Positions 11,679 through 23,402 of a DNA stretch of 64,000 nucleotides are shown here, piece after piece. The notes under the pieces are model-generated. The model searched no databases. It saw only the letters and a list, made by a program, of their open reading frames with translations, and had not been told where the DNA came from. The DNA comes from Begonia masoniana (Eukaryota; Streptophyta; Magnoliopsida; Cucurbitales; Begoniaceae). The translations under genes and the position numbers were made by a program. Numbering within the stretch: the stretch's first letter is position 1; each line of letters starts with the position of its first letter. The stretch is from contig CM039506.1 of NCBI GenBank assembly GCA_022432975.1, positions 12,723,506 to 12,787,505 of the forward strand. Direction: 5' to 3'.

Positions 11679-12744
11679 TAATGAAATATAATAAACTTAT
11701 TATTGAGTGTATTAAATAATTAACTCATAGTTAATTATTTAATCTTCTTTGTTCATTTTTCTAGTATTCGAATAATGATAGAAGGTGACAAAGGGACCGA
11801 TGGACCTATAATTTTAAGCTTCAATAATTTTTCCGTTAATTAATATAAACTCTTTATATCAATTAACGTAATTATTAACTCTAAAGTAAGTCCACTAAAT
11901 ACTTAGAGTTGCACTCTTAAAACTATAGATTATATTTATTCAAAATAATGTCCATTGATATAGTCATTACATATGTACTAACTCTCCATTTAGATTCGTA
12001 ATAGACCTAGGTTTATGATCCGTTCACTTCTCATATTACATCTTTATCCTTAACTACCATTAGTCCTTGATTGAATAATTAATTCATAACGATTTATGAA
12101 TTTGCACGCTAATTATTCGATCTTTTAACTAACAAAAAAGGGAATCCAATAAAATGGATTTCATTATATCGATATTAACATTCCCAGCTATTCATTTTAA
12201 TTTATTCCCAATATACAAGGTGTGTGAATTGTAATTCATATTAAACTTTACCAAGTAAATTAAAGAATAAATTAAAATAAAATAGGAGTTTGTTAAATAC
12301 AATGAATTAAGATTACACACATATGACCATCATTATGATAAAGTTATTTGTTCTAAGTTTAACGGAAATTATAAGAACAATATAATTTTATCTGGTCCAG
12401 TCCTATATAATCATATTATATAAAACTTATTTATCTTATATCACTACATATATAGTCGGGATATAACTATACATTCTTAATGAGATAAACTAAGTTTATG
12501 ACTATGATTTATTTGAAGATTCCATACTTCAAATATAAGTCATGGACTTGTTTTGGTTATTACTCTTTATATTATATCCCTCATACATACAATATATATG
12601 TCAATATAAAGTTTGCACAAATAATCAAGAAATTTTCTCTGAATTTTATAAAGCATGATTTTTAAATGCAAGCATAATATTAATCAATTTAAATAATATA
12701 AATGTTCTATTACATTTACTTGTTTGGGCACATAATTCCCAACA
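11679..12744 (-). repeat. Cop2: partial copia LTR, host of the Gyp1 insertion
   Basis: On the minus strand it starts TGTTGGGAATTATG at 12744 and follows the Cop1 LTR until TTTCATTA, where Gyp1 begins. The missing 3' part should lie left of the window. Sequence beyond 12744 does not resemble the Cop1 polypurine tract, so this is a 5' LTR or a solo LTR. Confidence 0.9.
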
Positions 12745-13139
12745 AGGTTAAGATTTTATGACGTTAAATGTCTAATGACAAGATAGTTAAGTTATTCAAG
12801 AATTTTAATCAATGTTAATAAGTTTCAAGTTATATTAAATTGTTTGCATTTTCAGATTAGATGTGAGCATTTAAGTTAATGATTTAATTAGATTTTATTT
12901 ACATGCTTCCCATAAGTCACGTATTTAGTTATGTTAGAATTTGAAATTAAATTGCAAAAGTTTAATTGTTATAATTAATTTGGAGGTTCCTAGTAAATGT
13001 AATTTGAAAATTGATCAACTTAAATTCTAATTAAAGATTTGAAATTTTAATAATTAAAGTTAATAGACTATTTAAAGAGGTCTAATTTGATGTTTAAATT
13101 GAAAAAAAAAAAATTAAGGTTTTAAATTAAGGCTAAATA
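12745..13139. other. AT-rich sequence, nothing recognised
   Basis: No open frame, repeat end or RNA gene that I can support. It includes a short A-run near 13105. Confidence 0.5.
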
Positions 13140-13630
13140 TTTAGACGAGTTGATACAAATTTGTCTGTCAAACCCTTTCTATTACTACTACCTCTATAAA
13201 TCTTCTCTTATGTTCTACTCGGAATAACTAAACCTTCTATTTTAGTTTTTGATCTAACTACAAGGTGCTTCGTCTTTTCCTTGGAATGTAAGACATCGTA
13301 AACTTCCTTTAGGCTTAACGTCTCACTATTGTATAATGTATGGTCTTTGAAGGTAGTGTATGAAGTAGACATGGAGCACACAAGAATCAACCATATATCC
13401 TTTTCATCATATTTACATTCTATAATTTCGACATATGAAACTATTTTATGAAGTGCAGGCAAATGTTCTTGAAATGAAGTTTCTTCTGCCAAATGTTCAA
13501 AATATAAACGCTGCTTCAGTGCATCTTACTAGTCAAGATTTTGTGCAGACATAAGTCCTCCAACTTTTACCATATTTGTGCAATGGTTTTCTTTTGTAAA
13601 ATATCCTAAAAAATATTATTTGATAATTGC
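13140..13630 (-). pseudogene. Relic of a Ty1/copia gag gene
   Basis: Read on the minus strand, several short frames follow the usual plant copia Gag order: a degraded LSN--F-DILQKKT-AQIW-KLEDLC block (about 13625-13540), LTSK-H then QRLYFEHLAEETSFQEHLPALHKIV (about 13525-13430), then CSMSTSYTTF, ETLSLKEVYDVL and a basic tail to about 13140. The longest open part is 13492-13208 (94 codons). Several stops and frameshifts. No other copia domain is nearby, so it is an old fragment unrelated in sequence to Cop1 Gag. Confidence 0.7.
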
Positions 13631-13775
13631 AGACGAATCAAAGATAAAACTTTTATGTCTTTCAGAATTTAACTATCAAAGATAAAAATATTATTTAATA
13701 TGATCTGGGCATTTATTGAACCCGAACAACGTGTTGTCCAGCTCCATCTGAGCATGCACATATCACATATTTACC

Positions 13776-14344
13776 TGTCACACCTAGAATCTCGTATTTT
13801 GATCTAACATCATAATATTATACCTCGTCAAAGTTGTCTCCTCACAAATTTCAGAAACTCAATTAAAATTCCGAACTCAAAATATCTTAACACAAATTTG
13901 AGCTTCAAAATTTTAGAAAATCTAGATATACCAAAGTATTCCAATTAGAATTCAAGAAATTCCACCAGCAATCAAATAAATAATCAATAGTTCACTTCAC
14001 AAATCTTTTAGACGAAATCACAATCGGCGACTAGTTGTTCAGATTTGAGTTCAGATCAAGTAGTATTTCAGTAACACTCATAATTTTTCAGCATTCGATG
14101 TCTAATTTATGTCCAGAAATGAAGAATCTTAACGTAATTTCAATGATGAAAAATTTTATTGACACTTTAAGAGTTAAATTGTGAAGCTAAATTGAATGAA
14201 GAATTTACAAAAAATTTAAACTAACGGGTTACGAAACCATTAACTAGAAATTAGTTTCAAAAAAGTTTTACAAAAAAATTTCTAAGTTTAAAAAATATGT
14301 CAAGAATACGAGTCACGGCTCGTTCTCGTTTTTGGGTCGTGACA
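13776..14344 (-). mobile_element. SoloB: short gypsy-type solo LTR
   Basis: On the minus strand it runs from TGTCACGACCC to GTGTGACA (569 bp), typical plant gypsy LTR ends. Flanks TTACC and GTTTC do not match convincingly, so the target duplication has decayed or an end is wrong. No coding or primer site adjoins. Confidence 0.55.
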
Positions 14345-14855
14345 GTTTCTCTACTCTGAGATGGACAGGCGACAATCTTTGCATGGCTGGTCCTTCCACG
14401 GGCACCTAACTTCACTCAGAAAAGTTGGTGCTTGCTACTATATATCTCCAGGAGGTTGAAGAGAAAGGCTCATGTGCGAACATAGTGCCCAACGACTGGA
14501 TTTCTTCTGTTTAGAGGTGTGATGGAGATCGACCGGCAGATATCATTCTATCATCAATACATCTGATAACATATCACAATTAAAATATATAGTATGAAAC
14601 ATCATTGATTAATATTATCTCAAATACAACAATAAAACACAATAAGTTACCCTAGCACCTTGTGATGTAGATCGAAACGCTAAATACATGCAAACATCAC
14701 TTATCTTAAAGTCTTAGGACAATAGCGAACGCTTATGATAATTAAATTTCACTTTAAATCAACCAAACCATAAAAATTCTCACATATTACCATATCGTAT
14801 AAGACGAAATTGAGTGTCTAACTAATAGAAAATCAAATAGAAAAAATCTTCATGG
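14345..14855. other. Unassigned sequence
   Basis: 14345-14520 is less AT-rich than its surroundings and has a short open stretch on the plus strand (LATIYLQEVEEKG) that I cannot assign. The rest is AT-rich with nothing recognisable. Confidence 0.35.
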
Positions 14856-16108
14856 GTAAATATTGTGAAAAATAATTTGCAAGTGTACGAGTCGCAACAA
14901 GTAATAAAGTAATAAATAGAGTGTCGAACCCACGAGGACTTTTTAATTAATGATCAAACTAAATTAATTCTAGTTTATAATGAATACGAGATTTTGATAA
15001 GTTTGAATTTAAAATAACAAAATAAAGTAATTTAATTAAATAGCAGAAACTAAACGAGTTTAAAAATATAATAAGAAAGCTCTAGGGTTTCCGATTTCAC
15101 CTAAATTAATTTTATTTAGTTTTCCTAATCCAAATTATTAATTTCTATTTCTATATGTTGATGGTAATTTCACAAAAATATTTATCAATCTCTCTCGAGC
15201 AATGATAAACTTATCCAACTAACGGGTTATCACCTCTCGATCTCAAACCCTAAAAATTAATTGAATACATTAAGAATGAGAAATTATACTACCACATGAA
15301 CGCCTTAGCTATCTCTAGCCTAAGATCCTTTTTCTGGTAAATTATTCAGTGCTCGATTATTTATCACCTCTCAGTCTCAAAACAATCCTACGAACGTGCT
15401 ATTGTTGATCAGGCAATCGCAAGCATTAAGAGTAGAACAAAATACTCAACACAATTCTGAAACAGAAAATTAACAATTTGAATTGAAGAAAATACTAAAT
15501 ATTCATAATATGGCTACATTGTAGCTCTAGAAAAGAAAATTAGTTTATACTAGAGTGAAGAGAAACAATAATAATAAAGGGGTTCATAGTTGCAAAGAAG
15601 AAAGAGAAAAAAAAAAAAAAAACTATGCTGAAATCCAATTTCAGAAACTCTCGCTCGATTCTGGTCTCCGTCTCGCTTGCCTCCTTCTTTGTCTCTCGCT
15701 AGAGCTGCTCTGAATGAATCTCTCGCTTCTCTCGTCTGAATGTCTGAATGAGGCTGCTCTTTTTTTTTTTTTATGTTAACCTAATTCTTAATTAATTTGA
15801 AGCCCACAAATCTGAAGCCTACAATCAATCTCAACGGTTGAGATTAAAACAGATTAAAACAATTAAAATAGCCAAACGGTTGGGATTCTTTCTGCATTCC
15901 TTAAAATCCTGCTTCAGCTTCGGTTCCTTTGCAAATTTTTCTGTCCTTATTTTCTATCCCGGATCGAATTTGCAAAACCTGTAATTCTTCAATTTCTCTA
16001 CACACTTGCACCAAAGTTATTAGAATTTTTCATATACTTGAGTAAAACTCATCAATTCAAATATTAAAGAGTACAATAAAGTGTGTAAAATACACACTTA
16101 TCAGTAAA
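14856..16108. mobile_element. SoloC: 1243-bp LTR-like element with GTAAA target duplication
   Basis: GTAAA at 14856-14860 and 16104-16108 flank a sequence starting TATTGTGAAA and ending CACACTTATCA. A start TGT changed to TAT would give normal TG...CA ends. Near the start, TTGCAAGTGTACGAGTCG followed by GTGTCGAACCCACGAGGAC is a word I associate with the LTRs of plant Tat/Ogre-like elements; that assignment is from memory and weak. No coding region. The A-run at 15607-15621 and T-run at 15759-15771 are internal. Confidence 0.65.
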
Positions 16109-18248
16109 CCCTAATAGTGAATTTAGAAACTCTAAATGATCCTCTCATCCTTTTATATTCACACTTATAATCAATTGAGGATTATTGCTTGTTCAATTTC
16201 AACATGAATTAGACTTATCTTTCAAGAACTTGGGAGAATATGAGAGGCAGCTCGCTAGTTCGAGACGAAGTAAGACATTTTGGATTAAGGTTTGTCTTAT
16301 ATATTCACAGCTTTATGCGTTCTCGATCGACTACTCTTCAAGTCCGATCGACCAAAATCAATGCGAGAGATTTATTCATGAATCTTCCAGTTGACAAGTC
16401 GACCGCTCTACTATTTAATATGAAAAATATATTTTTTTTTTACAAAATTAATTCACAACATTATTGCATCCTTAACCTTCGTGATAAAAAATTATCTTCT
16501 AAAATACTTCATTAACAACAAAATAACAATATATAACATAAATACGTCTTTCTATATAAGGCTACATCTTACCAAAATTCTCAGGTGTTAAACAAGAAGC
16601 TTTTTGTTGAAACTGCTTCATAGGTTGTTTAAGTGTACATCTCTCTATATTAGGCGATGAAAGAAGGAAGGAAATTCTCGTAGATAGATTGAACTCAAGG
16701 GCTAAATATGTTCTCAGGTAACTAGGAAGGCCTATGAAGTTGTGGCTTACTACATTTCGTTGTATAGAAAATTATAATGTGTTGTCATTCTAAAACAGAA
16801 GTAGTTGATCCTCCTTAAAGTGCCCGAACTTGAGATTTCACCAAAATCTCAAGCGTATATTTCAATATTAAACAAGAATCATGAATTGAGATTTACAAAA
16901 ATCTCAAGCGTATATTTCAACATTAAACAAGAATTCTGAATTGAGATTTACAATGTGAGTCATACTACCAGACTCAAACAAAATTTCGGCCACACAATTT
17001 TAATAATCTATATTTTGACACGAATTTCAAACCATAAATATGTCTTCAAAATTCTAGCTAAAACATAACGTCGTCATCTACAAAAGCCCCCAAGAAGAAA
17101 ACTCATCGACTGATACCAACAAGGTTTTAGCAATGTTTAAACTTGAGCGATTATACTTGAAAAGAGATGTCATCTCCTTCTTCTTGGCATCAACATATAT
17201 TAGAATCGTCACAACCAATTGAATATGTATAAGACTTCTTACTAGAATTAACAAACTCAAATACATAAGCTACTGAATTGACTTTATTGCCTTGGAGGTT
17301 TCATCTCCCTCGTCAATTTGTCTTTAGGGATAGAACATTGACGTAAAACTAAAAATTGTGATGAAATTATCACGACATCACAACGAACATCGTAGCCAAG
17401 CTGACATATAGCCTCCGATGTAGATCTATCACACTCCGTCGTGGAAGACAAGGCTTGACTGCAGATGACTCTTAAATTGGGAAGAGAATATAAAATATAT
17501 TTATCCATCAAGATAAATCTAATTATTAAAATTGACCGCTGCCAGAGTTAAAATCTAAAATCAAGTCATCATTTAATCATCAAAATCTCATTAGTTAACG
17601 GAGTCCTAAAATAGGAAAATCAAAGGTTAATCATAAACTAATATAATGTAAGTTTTATATTATGCAACAAAATATAAAATTAAACAGGACAATGGCTTTA
17701 CTAAGGTTGCTCCTCTCAACCATCAACATTAAATCTCACAGATAACCATTTAAACAGTCTATCTAGATCATGTCTCTCAGTTCGCCGCTTTTTCTATCTT
17801 TATAGTTAATTATTGTATCTGAAAAGATTCAAACAACCAAAGTGAGCGTACAAAGCCACTTGACAGAAAATTAATATCAAAGACGAGCTAAATAGCAAGT
17901 AAATGCAACATACAACATGTATAACTCATAAACGAGTTTCTTGCATTCTTAAGCAATTTACAAACATGATGATAACATTTTCTGTACATTTTCACGAGGA
18001 TTTAACACATAACTATTCATTTATTTCACATGATTAATTATTATCATGTAACATGTTAACATACACTTTCAGATGTCAATATTTTATCAACCATCCAAGT
18101 GTAAATCGTCATGCACGATCGCAGATTTTTGAGCTTTCTCTGGTAGAAACTGTAGCACTCCTCTTTCATTATTCAATATATTTAAAGGGTTCTTACGTTT
18201 CTCGATACATAGTTCTCTAATTTACACGTGTTCATGCATACATTAACT
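16109..18248. other. AT-rich intergenic stretch, no gene supported
   Basis: Several small open frames (16185-16515, 17078-17266, 17284-17511) have no recognisable domain and no features of plant genes, and I do not call them. The only structure I see is the short tandem repeat at 16830-16960. Probably old, unrecognisable transposon debris. Confidence 0.5.
16830..16960. repeat. About 56-bp tandem repeat, 2.3 units
   Basis: The word TTGAGATTT starts at 16830, 16886 and 16941. Each full unit contains GAGATTT...AAATCTC, so it can fold back, followed by AAGCGTATATTTCAA and TTAAACAAGAA. Confidence 0.8.
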
Positions 18249-18960
18249 TAGAGATGACAAACGAGCCGAGCCGAGCCAGAAGTAGTCTGGCTCACCGAGC
18301 CTAACAAGTTAAACGAGTCGAGTCTAACGACCCTACCGAGCTTAACGAGCAGAGCCTAATGAGCTAGCCTGAAAAATTTCAATCCGAGCCGAGCCAGATC
18401 AACAAGCTGAGCGTATATAAATATTTTCAACTTATATTAATATAATATAAGTTTTTAAAAAAAATTTATTTAAAATTATAATAAGTATTAATAATTATAT
18501 GTCAACGATATTTACTCATTTAATTTAAAAATTAGTTATGTTAAGGTATATAAAATTGAATGTATTAATAAAAAATTATTTAAGACTATCCAATAAAAAA
18601 TATTTAAAAATCTTTTGGCATATAAAAAAAAATTAGAATTTGAAAAAAAATTACAAATTCAAAAAAAAAAATTACTTCAAATTATAAAAAAAAAATTAAT
18701 AAAAAGAATCTCTAGTCTTCAACATCCAATTTTTTAAACTCCTCAAGAATTTCATCCTCTCGTTGTTGATATCTCGTCTTGGCGTCGGTCCAATATTTGA
18801 TACAAATGAGAGCCTCTACAAGGTCTAGTGCACGTCTTCTTCTTCGTTCATCATAAATACGTCCACCTGCACTAAAAGCAGATTTCAATACTAAAGTAGA
18901 AACATGAGGTGTTAGTAGATCACATGTCATTATAGAAAAAATAAAATATGTGATAGAATG
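18249..18960 (-). mobile_element. hAT transposon remnant
   Basis: The left end, TAGAGATGACAAACGAGCC, resembles hAT terminal inverted repeats, followed by the GAGCCGAGCC-rich subterminal region common in plant hATs. A hAT transposase C-terminus is encoded just inside on the minus strand. I could not find the opposite terminal repeat or a clean 8-bp duplication, so the right limit is approximate. Confidence 0.6.
18712..18930 (-). pseudogene. hAT transposase, C-terminal dimerisation region (fragment)
   Basis: 72 codons. The stretch DLLTPHVSTLVLKSAFSAGG followed by RIYDERRRR and LDLVEALICIKYW matches the hAT C-terminal dimerisation block, in which the family usually has DLLS-PVST-ASE-AFS-GGR and P-T-EAL-C--DW. 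The E of the usual SESAFS is K here. The rest of the transposase (zinc finger, catalytic domain) is absent upstream, so this is a fragment whatever its start. The acidic tail EDEILEEFKKLDVED ends at a stop. Confidence 0.8.
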
Positions 18961-19213
18961 TATTTTCCACTAATACAAAATATCAAAATTCTGATCTCGA
19001 GAAAATTAATAACGAAATTCAAAATAAATATTGAGTTTATTTGTAAAAGAAATAAAATAATTACACAACTCACTACTGTAGCGACCCATCCGCCTGTTAA
19101 CTATCTCTTACTTGAACGCGTGGAATCACTGTCAAATGTTTGTAACGGTAAAAAAAAGAAGTAATTATCGATTTTAACCCTGTATTATGCACTTTATTTC
19201 AATTAGCTTCATG
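18961..19213. other. Unassigned sequence
   Basis: TGTAGCGACCC at 19079 looks like the end of a gypsy-type LTR in reverse orientation, but I could not find its partner end. Nothing else recognised. Confidence 0.3.
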
Positions 19214-20028
19214 TACTAAAAAAACGGGCAAACCAAACCCTGTACTTTGATTCTGTTATCATTTTTGACATTTCATCAATAATTTCGTTAAATTTTCATT
19301 TAACAAATTACCAAACGATATTGGATTCACTTGCAATTTTTACCACATGTTTACTACTTAATGAAAAGATAATATTAAAATTTTTGTGATTTTTTAACAC
19401 ATGTACGATTTATTGTAATTTTATTTTATTATTTTCTAAAAATATTATCATAAATCATACAAGTTTTAAAAAATCACGAAAACATTTGTATTACCTACCC
19501 ATGATATGGTGAACATGTGGCAAAATTTTCAAATAAATCTAATATATTGTGGTATTTTGTTTTAAATTAATCTCAGTTTTTTCTTTACTTTATAAAGTAA
19601 TTTTTAAAAAAATATCAAACGATATTAGATTTATTTGAAAAATTTTCCACATATTCACCATATCATGGGTAGATAATAAAAAACTTTTCATGATTTTCTA
19701 AAACTTGTATGATTTATTATAATTAAAATAAAATTATAATAAATCGTATATGTGTTGTGGGTAGATAATAAAAAACTTTTCATGATTTTCTAAAACTTGT
19801 ATGATTTATTATAATTAAAATAAAATTATAATAAATCGTATATGTGTTGAAAAATTACAAAAATTTTCATATTATCTTCTCATTCGGTAGTGAATATGTG
19901 GTACAAATTTCAAGTAAATCCAATATCGTTTGATAATTTTTTAAATGAGGGTTTAACGAAATTATTCATGGAAGATCAATACTGATAACAGAATCAAAGT
20001 ACAAAGTTTAGTTTGTCGATGTTTTTAG
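19214..20028. repeat. Foldback (long inverted repeat) element, cut by Cop1
   Basis: The left arm from 19214 (ACTAAAAA, then CCCTGTACTTTGATTCTG) is matched by the reverse complement of the right arm ending at 20028 (CAGAATCAAAGTACAAAG). Pairing runs for more than 230 bp with scattered mismatches. The centre has further inverted segments and a 92-bp tandem duplication. No transposase, so a non-autonomous foldback or long-TIR MITE. The right arm stops exactly where the Cop1 LTR starts (20029); its outer end should lie beyond Cop1, right of the window. Confidence 0.8.
19667..19850. repeat. 92-bp tandem duplication inside the foldback
   Basis: GGGTAGATAATAAAAAAC begins at 19667 and again at 19759. 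The two 92-bp units appear identical. Confidence 0.9.
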
Positions 20029-20783
20029 TGTTGGGAATTATGTGTCCAAACAAGCAAATGTAATAGAACAGTTATATTATTTAAATTGATTAATATTATC
20101 CTTGCATTTAAAGATCATGCTTTATAAAATTCAGAGAAAATTCCTTGGTTATTTGTGCAAACTTTATATTGACATATATATTGTATATATGAGGGATATA
20201 ATATAAAGAGTAATAACCAAAACAAGTTCATGACTTATATTTGAAGTATAGAATCTTCAAATAAATCATAGTCATAAACTTAGTTTATCTCATTAAGAAT
20301 GCATAGTTATATCCCGACTATATATGTAGTGACATAAGGTAAATAAGTTTTATATAATATGATTATATAGGACTGGACCAGATAAAATTATATTGTTCTT
20401 ATAATTTCCGTTAAACCTAGAACAAATAACTTTATCATAATGATGGTCATATGTGTATAATCTTAATTCATTGTATTTAACAAACTCATATTTTATTTTA
20501 ATTTATTCTTTAATTTACTTGGTAAAGTTTTGTATGAGTTACAATTCACACACCTTGTATATTGGGAATAAATTAAGATGAATAGCTGAGAATGTTAATA
20601 TCGATACAATGAAATCCATTTTATTGGATTCCATTTTTGTTAGTTAAAAGATCGAATAATTACCGCGCAAATTCATAAATCGTTATGAATTAATTATTCA
20701 ATCAAGGACTAATGGTAGTTAAGGATAAATATGTAATATGAGAGGTTAACGGATTATAAACCTAGCTCTATTACGAATCTAAA
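20029..20783 (+). repeat. Cop1 5' LTR, first part
   Basis: Starts TGTTGGGAATTATG and matches the 3' LTR from 36928. It is interrupted after ATCTAAA by Gyp2. It includes the uninterrupted site where Cassandra sits in the 3' LTR (GGTCATATGTGTATAATC near 20445). Confidence 0.93.
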
Positions 20784-21197
20784 TGTGACGACCCGAAACC
20801 GAACCCGATCGGGGTCCGGGATCGAAGCCGTCACTCCGGGACATTTGCAGAAAACGGGCACATATATTTTTTTTTTTATAACAGAAAACAGGGAACAGAA
20901 CGTTTACAAACTATAAAACTTCACCGAGAGAGAGAGTTCTCAGGAGTTGAAAGCAAAACGGGATTCAATAACGGATAACAGAAGAGAAACGAAAATGCAG
21001 GAAGACAGGGACATTTAAGAGAACTTAACTGGGAAGAAGCATACTGTGGAAGGCTACGGTGTATAACAGAACTATGCACAATTCGGAAATGAATAACAGA
21101 AGAGAAGAAATGGCGAAGAAAATAATTAAACAGAATGGACAGGAAGTAAACCAGAAATCATAAGCATAGAAGCAGGAAGCTGTTGGGCGAAAGGCGT

Positions 21198-21600
21198 ATG
21201 ACGTCATCGGAAGAAAAGATGACGTCAACCGGAAGACAAAATTATAAACTGGGCGGAAGACTTATGCTGACGTCAACCGGAAGACAAAAATTATAAACTG
21301 GGCGGAAGACTTATGCTGACGTCAACCGGAAGACAAAAATTATAAACCGGGTGGAAGACTTATGCTGACGTCAACCGGAAGACAAAAATTATAAACTGGG
21401 CGGAAGACTTATGCTGACGTCAACCGGAAGACAAAAATTATAAACTGGGCGGAAGACTTATGCTGACGTCAACCGGAAGACAAAAATTATAAACTGGGCG
21501 GAAGACTTATGCTGACGTCAACCGGAAGACAAAAACAGTAAACATAACCGGCAGAAGGTGATGACGTCAGCCGGAAGATGGATGACGTCAACCGGTAGAT
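21198..21600 (-). promoter_or_regulatory. TGACGTCA array (49-bp tandem repeat) in Gyp2 3' LTR
   Basis: GACGTCAACCGGAAGAC starts at 21221, 21269, 21318, 21367, 21416, 21465 and 21514: six periods of 48-49 bp. Additional TGACGTCA copies lie at about 21199, 21565 and 21584. In the sense direction each unit reads TCTTCCGGTTGACGTCA. TGACGTCA is the palindromic core bound by TGA-type and CRE-type bZIP factors, so this is a candidate enhancer. The activity is inference. Confidence 0.7.
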
Positions 21601-22214
21601 AAACACTTAAAACAGCAGTGAACGTGATCGGAAGATGCAGTTTTTGAGATAAAACTTGGCAAATTTTAACATAAAGACTTACAGGCAGGGAACATCAAAA
21701 CAGGAGGCATGAGGGCTTCAGACCCCCAAACCCGATTTCAAAACAAAGTTTTGAATTCATACTCTACAAATGACGGGAGTTCAAGCAGACAAACTGCATG
21801 GATAGCTCTAAAACCAGAAGCTGTCCATGCATGACCTGAAAATGGAGAACTCAAGCAGTTCCATAATGTTTTCAAAACATTTAAAATATATGGGTACAAT
21901 CTGTCAAATACAGAGGTTTAAAATACACCACCATTAAAACCTATACATCGTTTATAATTCACAACAGAACTAAACAGACAGGACCTTCATTCCAGAATTT
22001 CACAACAGGAGTTTTGAAAACATAAAGATACAGATTTCACATTGGTTTTAAAGTTTCAAAAGCTATACAGGACTTGACCTAACATAAAAAAAAAATACAA
22101 TCTCACAGGGATAACATTGATCCGACTGCAGCAACCAACCCCAGTGAGCTCGATCCTCCAACTACATCAGCTCGCCATTTTGAGGCACAAGGTCCTCATC
22201 AAGAGTATCCGTAC

Positions 22215-22971
22215 CTACAACAGGGAGTTCACCTATGAGCCTAGAGCTCAGTAAGAACATGAGATGCAATGGTGCATATGCTGTGCATGAACGTTTCAAA
22301 TACATGAACATTACATCACTTCACATTTAGTTTCACTGGACAGGAAGGTATAAGTGGGAGGAGGAGCTGGCGCAACAGGATGTACATGCCACTTTCAGGA
22401 CATAACAGGAGTACTTGACAGGATGCCAGTCCTCGTCCACACTTAACCATACATTTTCTTTACAGGATTTTATCTTACTTACTTCAAAACCGGTGCTGAA
22501 AACATTTGCATGATTTTACAGGAAAACGTGTATGCATGAATCAGTGCGATGCTTAAACTTAACATTTCAGATGACAGAATGAATACAACAGAGAACAGAA
22601 TATAACAGAAACACGTTTAACTTAAAACATAACCTAAAACCTATCTACCCGAACCAGACCTAGTACCTCCGAGTTGTAGGGCCTTAAGGGCCAACGTAGA
22701 TGCATGAACTTACCTGTGTGCAGCCAAGTAGTATGCTCGAACGTCTCTGGAAAGCTCGGACCTGTAGCATGAATGTTCAGAGTTTAAACACGCTACAAAT
22801 GCTAACTAATATCTCGTAGGAAATGCAGCAAACACATTTTAACTCTTTAGAAAACACACCAACGTGTTTTCATCCAGAAACAGTGAGTTTTCACCGAAAA
22901 CCGAAACCCTAAACTTCGATAAAAACTCACCTTAAACTTGTCCAAATTTATTAGCATTAAAAGACGCTCAC
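22215..22971 (-). other. Intron/mini-exon-like module in Gyp2 3' LTR
   Basis: Minus strand: AAAG then GTGAGC donor at 22971; acceptor CTACAG ending at 22762; 48-nt mini-exon 22761-22714 ending ACACAG; GTAAGT donor at 22713; GGCC-CTTAA-GGCC hairpin near 22680; TTACTGAGC word; acceptor TTGTAG ending at 22215. Same layout and mini-exon length as Gyp3. Confidence 0.6.
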
Positions 22972-23362
22972 CTTTGCTGAAGAAAACGGAGAAACGCTGG
23001 AGAAACAAAGTGTGGAAGTTTTATTTCAATCGCTTGGAAGAGAGAAAGCCGAGAGAGATGAGGGGAAACAGAGAAGTGAATGAACATTCACGTAGGAGAA
23101 AGAACTTAACTTCTTCAACAAGCTGCCACATGTCAATCATCTATTTGTTTTCTCCCACCAACCTTAATTTCTTCCTAATTTGCCCTTTCATTGGTTTTTA
23201 ACTAAAACATTATTTAGTTTAATCGATACGGTCTCACGAATCACCCTCGCTCGATTAAACACATCGACAATTTTATTAAAAACAATCATTGCATTCATAT
23301 CGGAGAAATTCTGCTTACATATTCGGGGAATAATTACATAGGCAAAAATGCCGGGTGTTACA

Positions 23363-23402
23363 TTCCACCCACCTTAACAGAAATTTTGTCCCCAAAATTT
23401 GC
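23363..23402 (-). other. Gyp2 polypurine tract and 3' non-coding end
   Basis: The minus strand ends AAGGTGGGTGGAA directly before the LTR start TGTAACACCC. Just upstream is the pol stop at 23403. Confidence 0.85.

Larger units (their letters stand above)
20784..23362 (-). repeat. Gyp2 3' LTR, 2579 bp
   Basis: Plus view TGTGACGACCC to GGGTGTTACA. It matches 28003-30580. It contains the 49-bp array with TGACGTCA words and the splice-like module. Confidence 0.95.

Noticed and set aside
17078..17511. Two small minus-strand frames in AT-rich sequence
   Set aside because: No domain, no splice or codon pattern that I can support, and lengths expected by chance.
22938..23201. Open frame antisense to Gyp2 LTR, similar in translation to one in Gyp3 LTR (38869-39090)
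   Set aside because: The two match because the LTR DNA around exon 1 is conserved. The frames differ in length and ends, and run against the element's sense.
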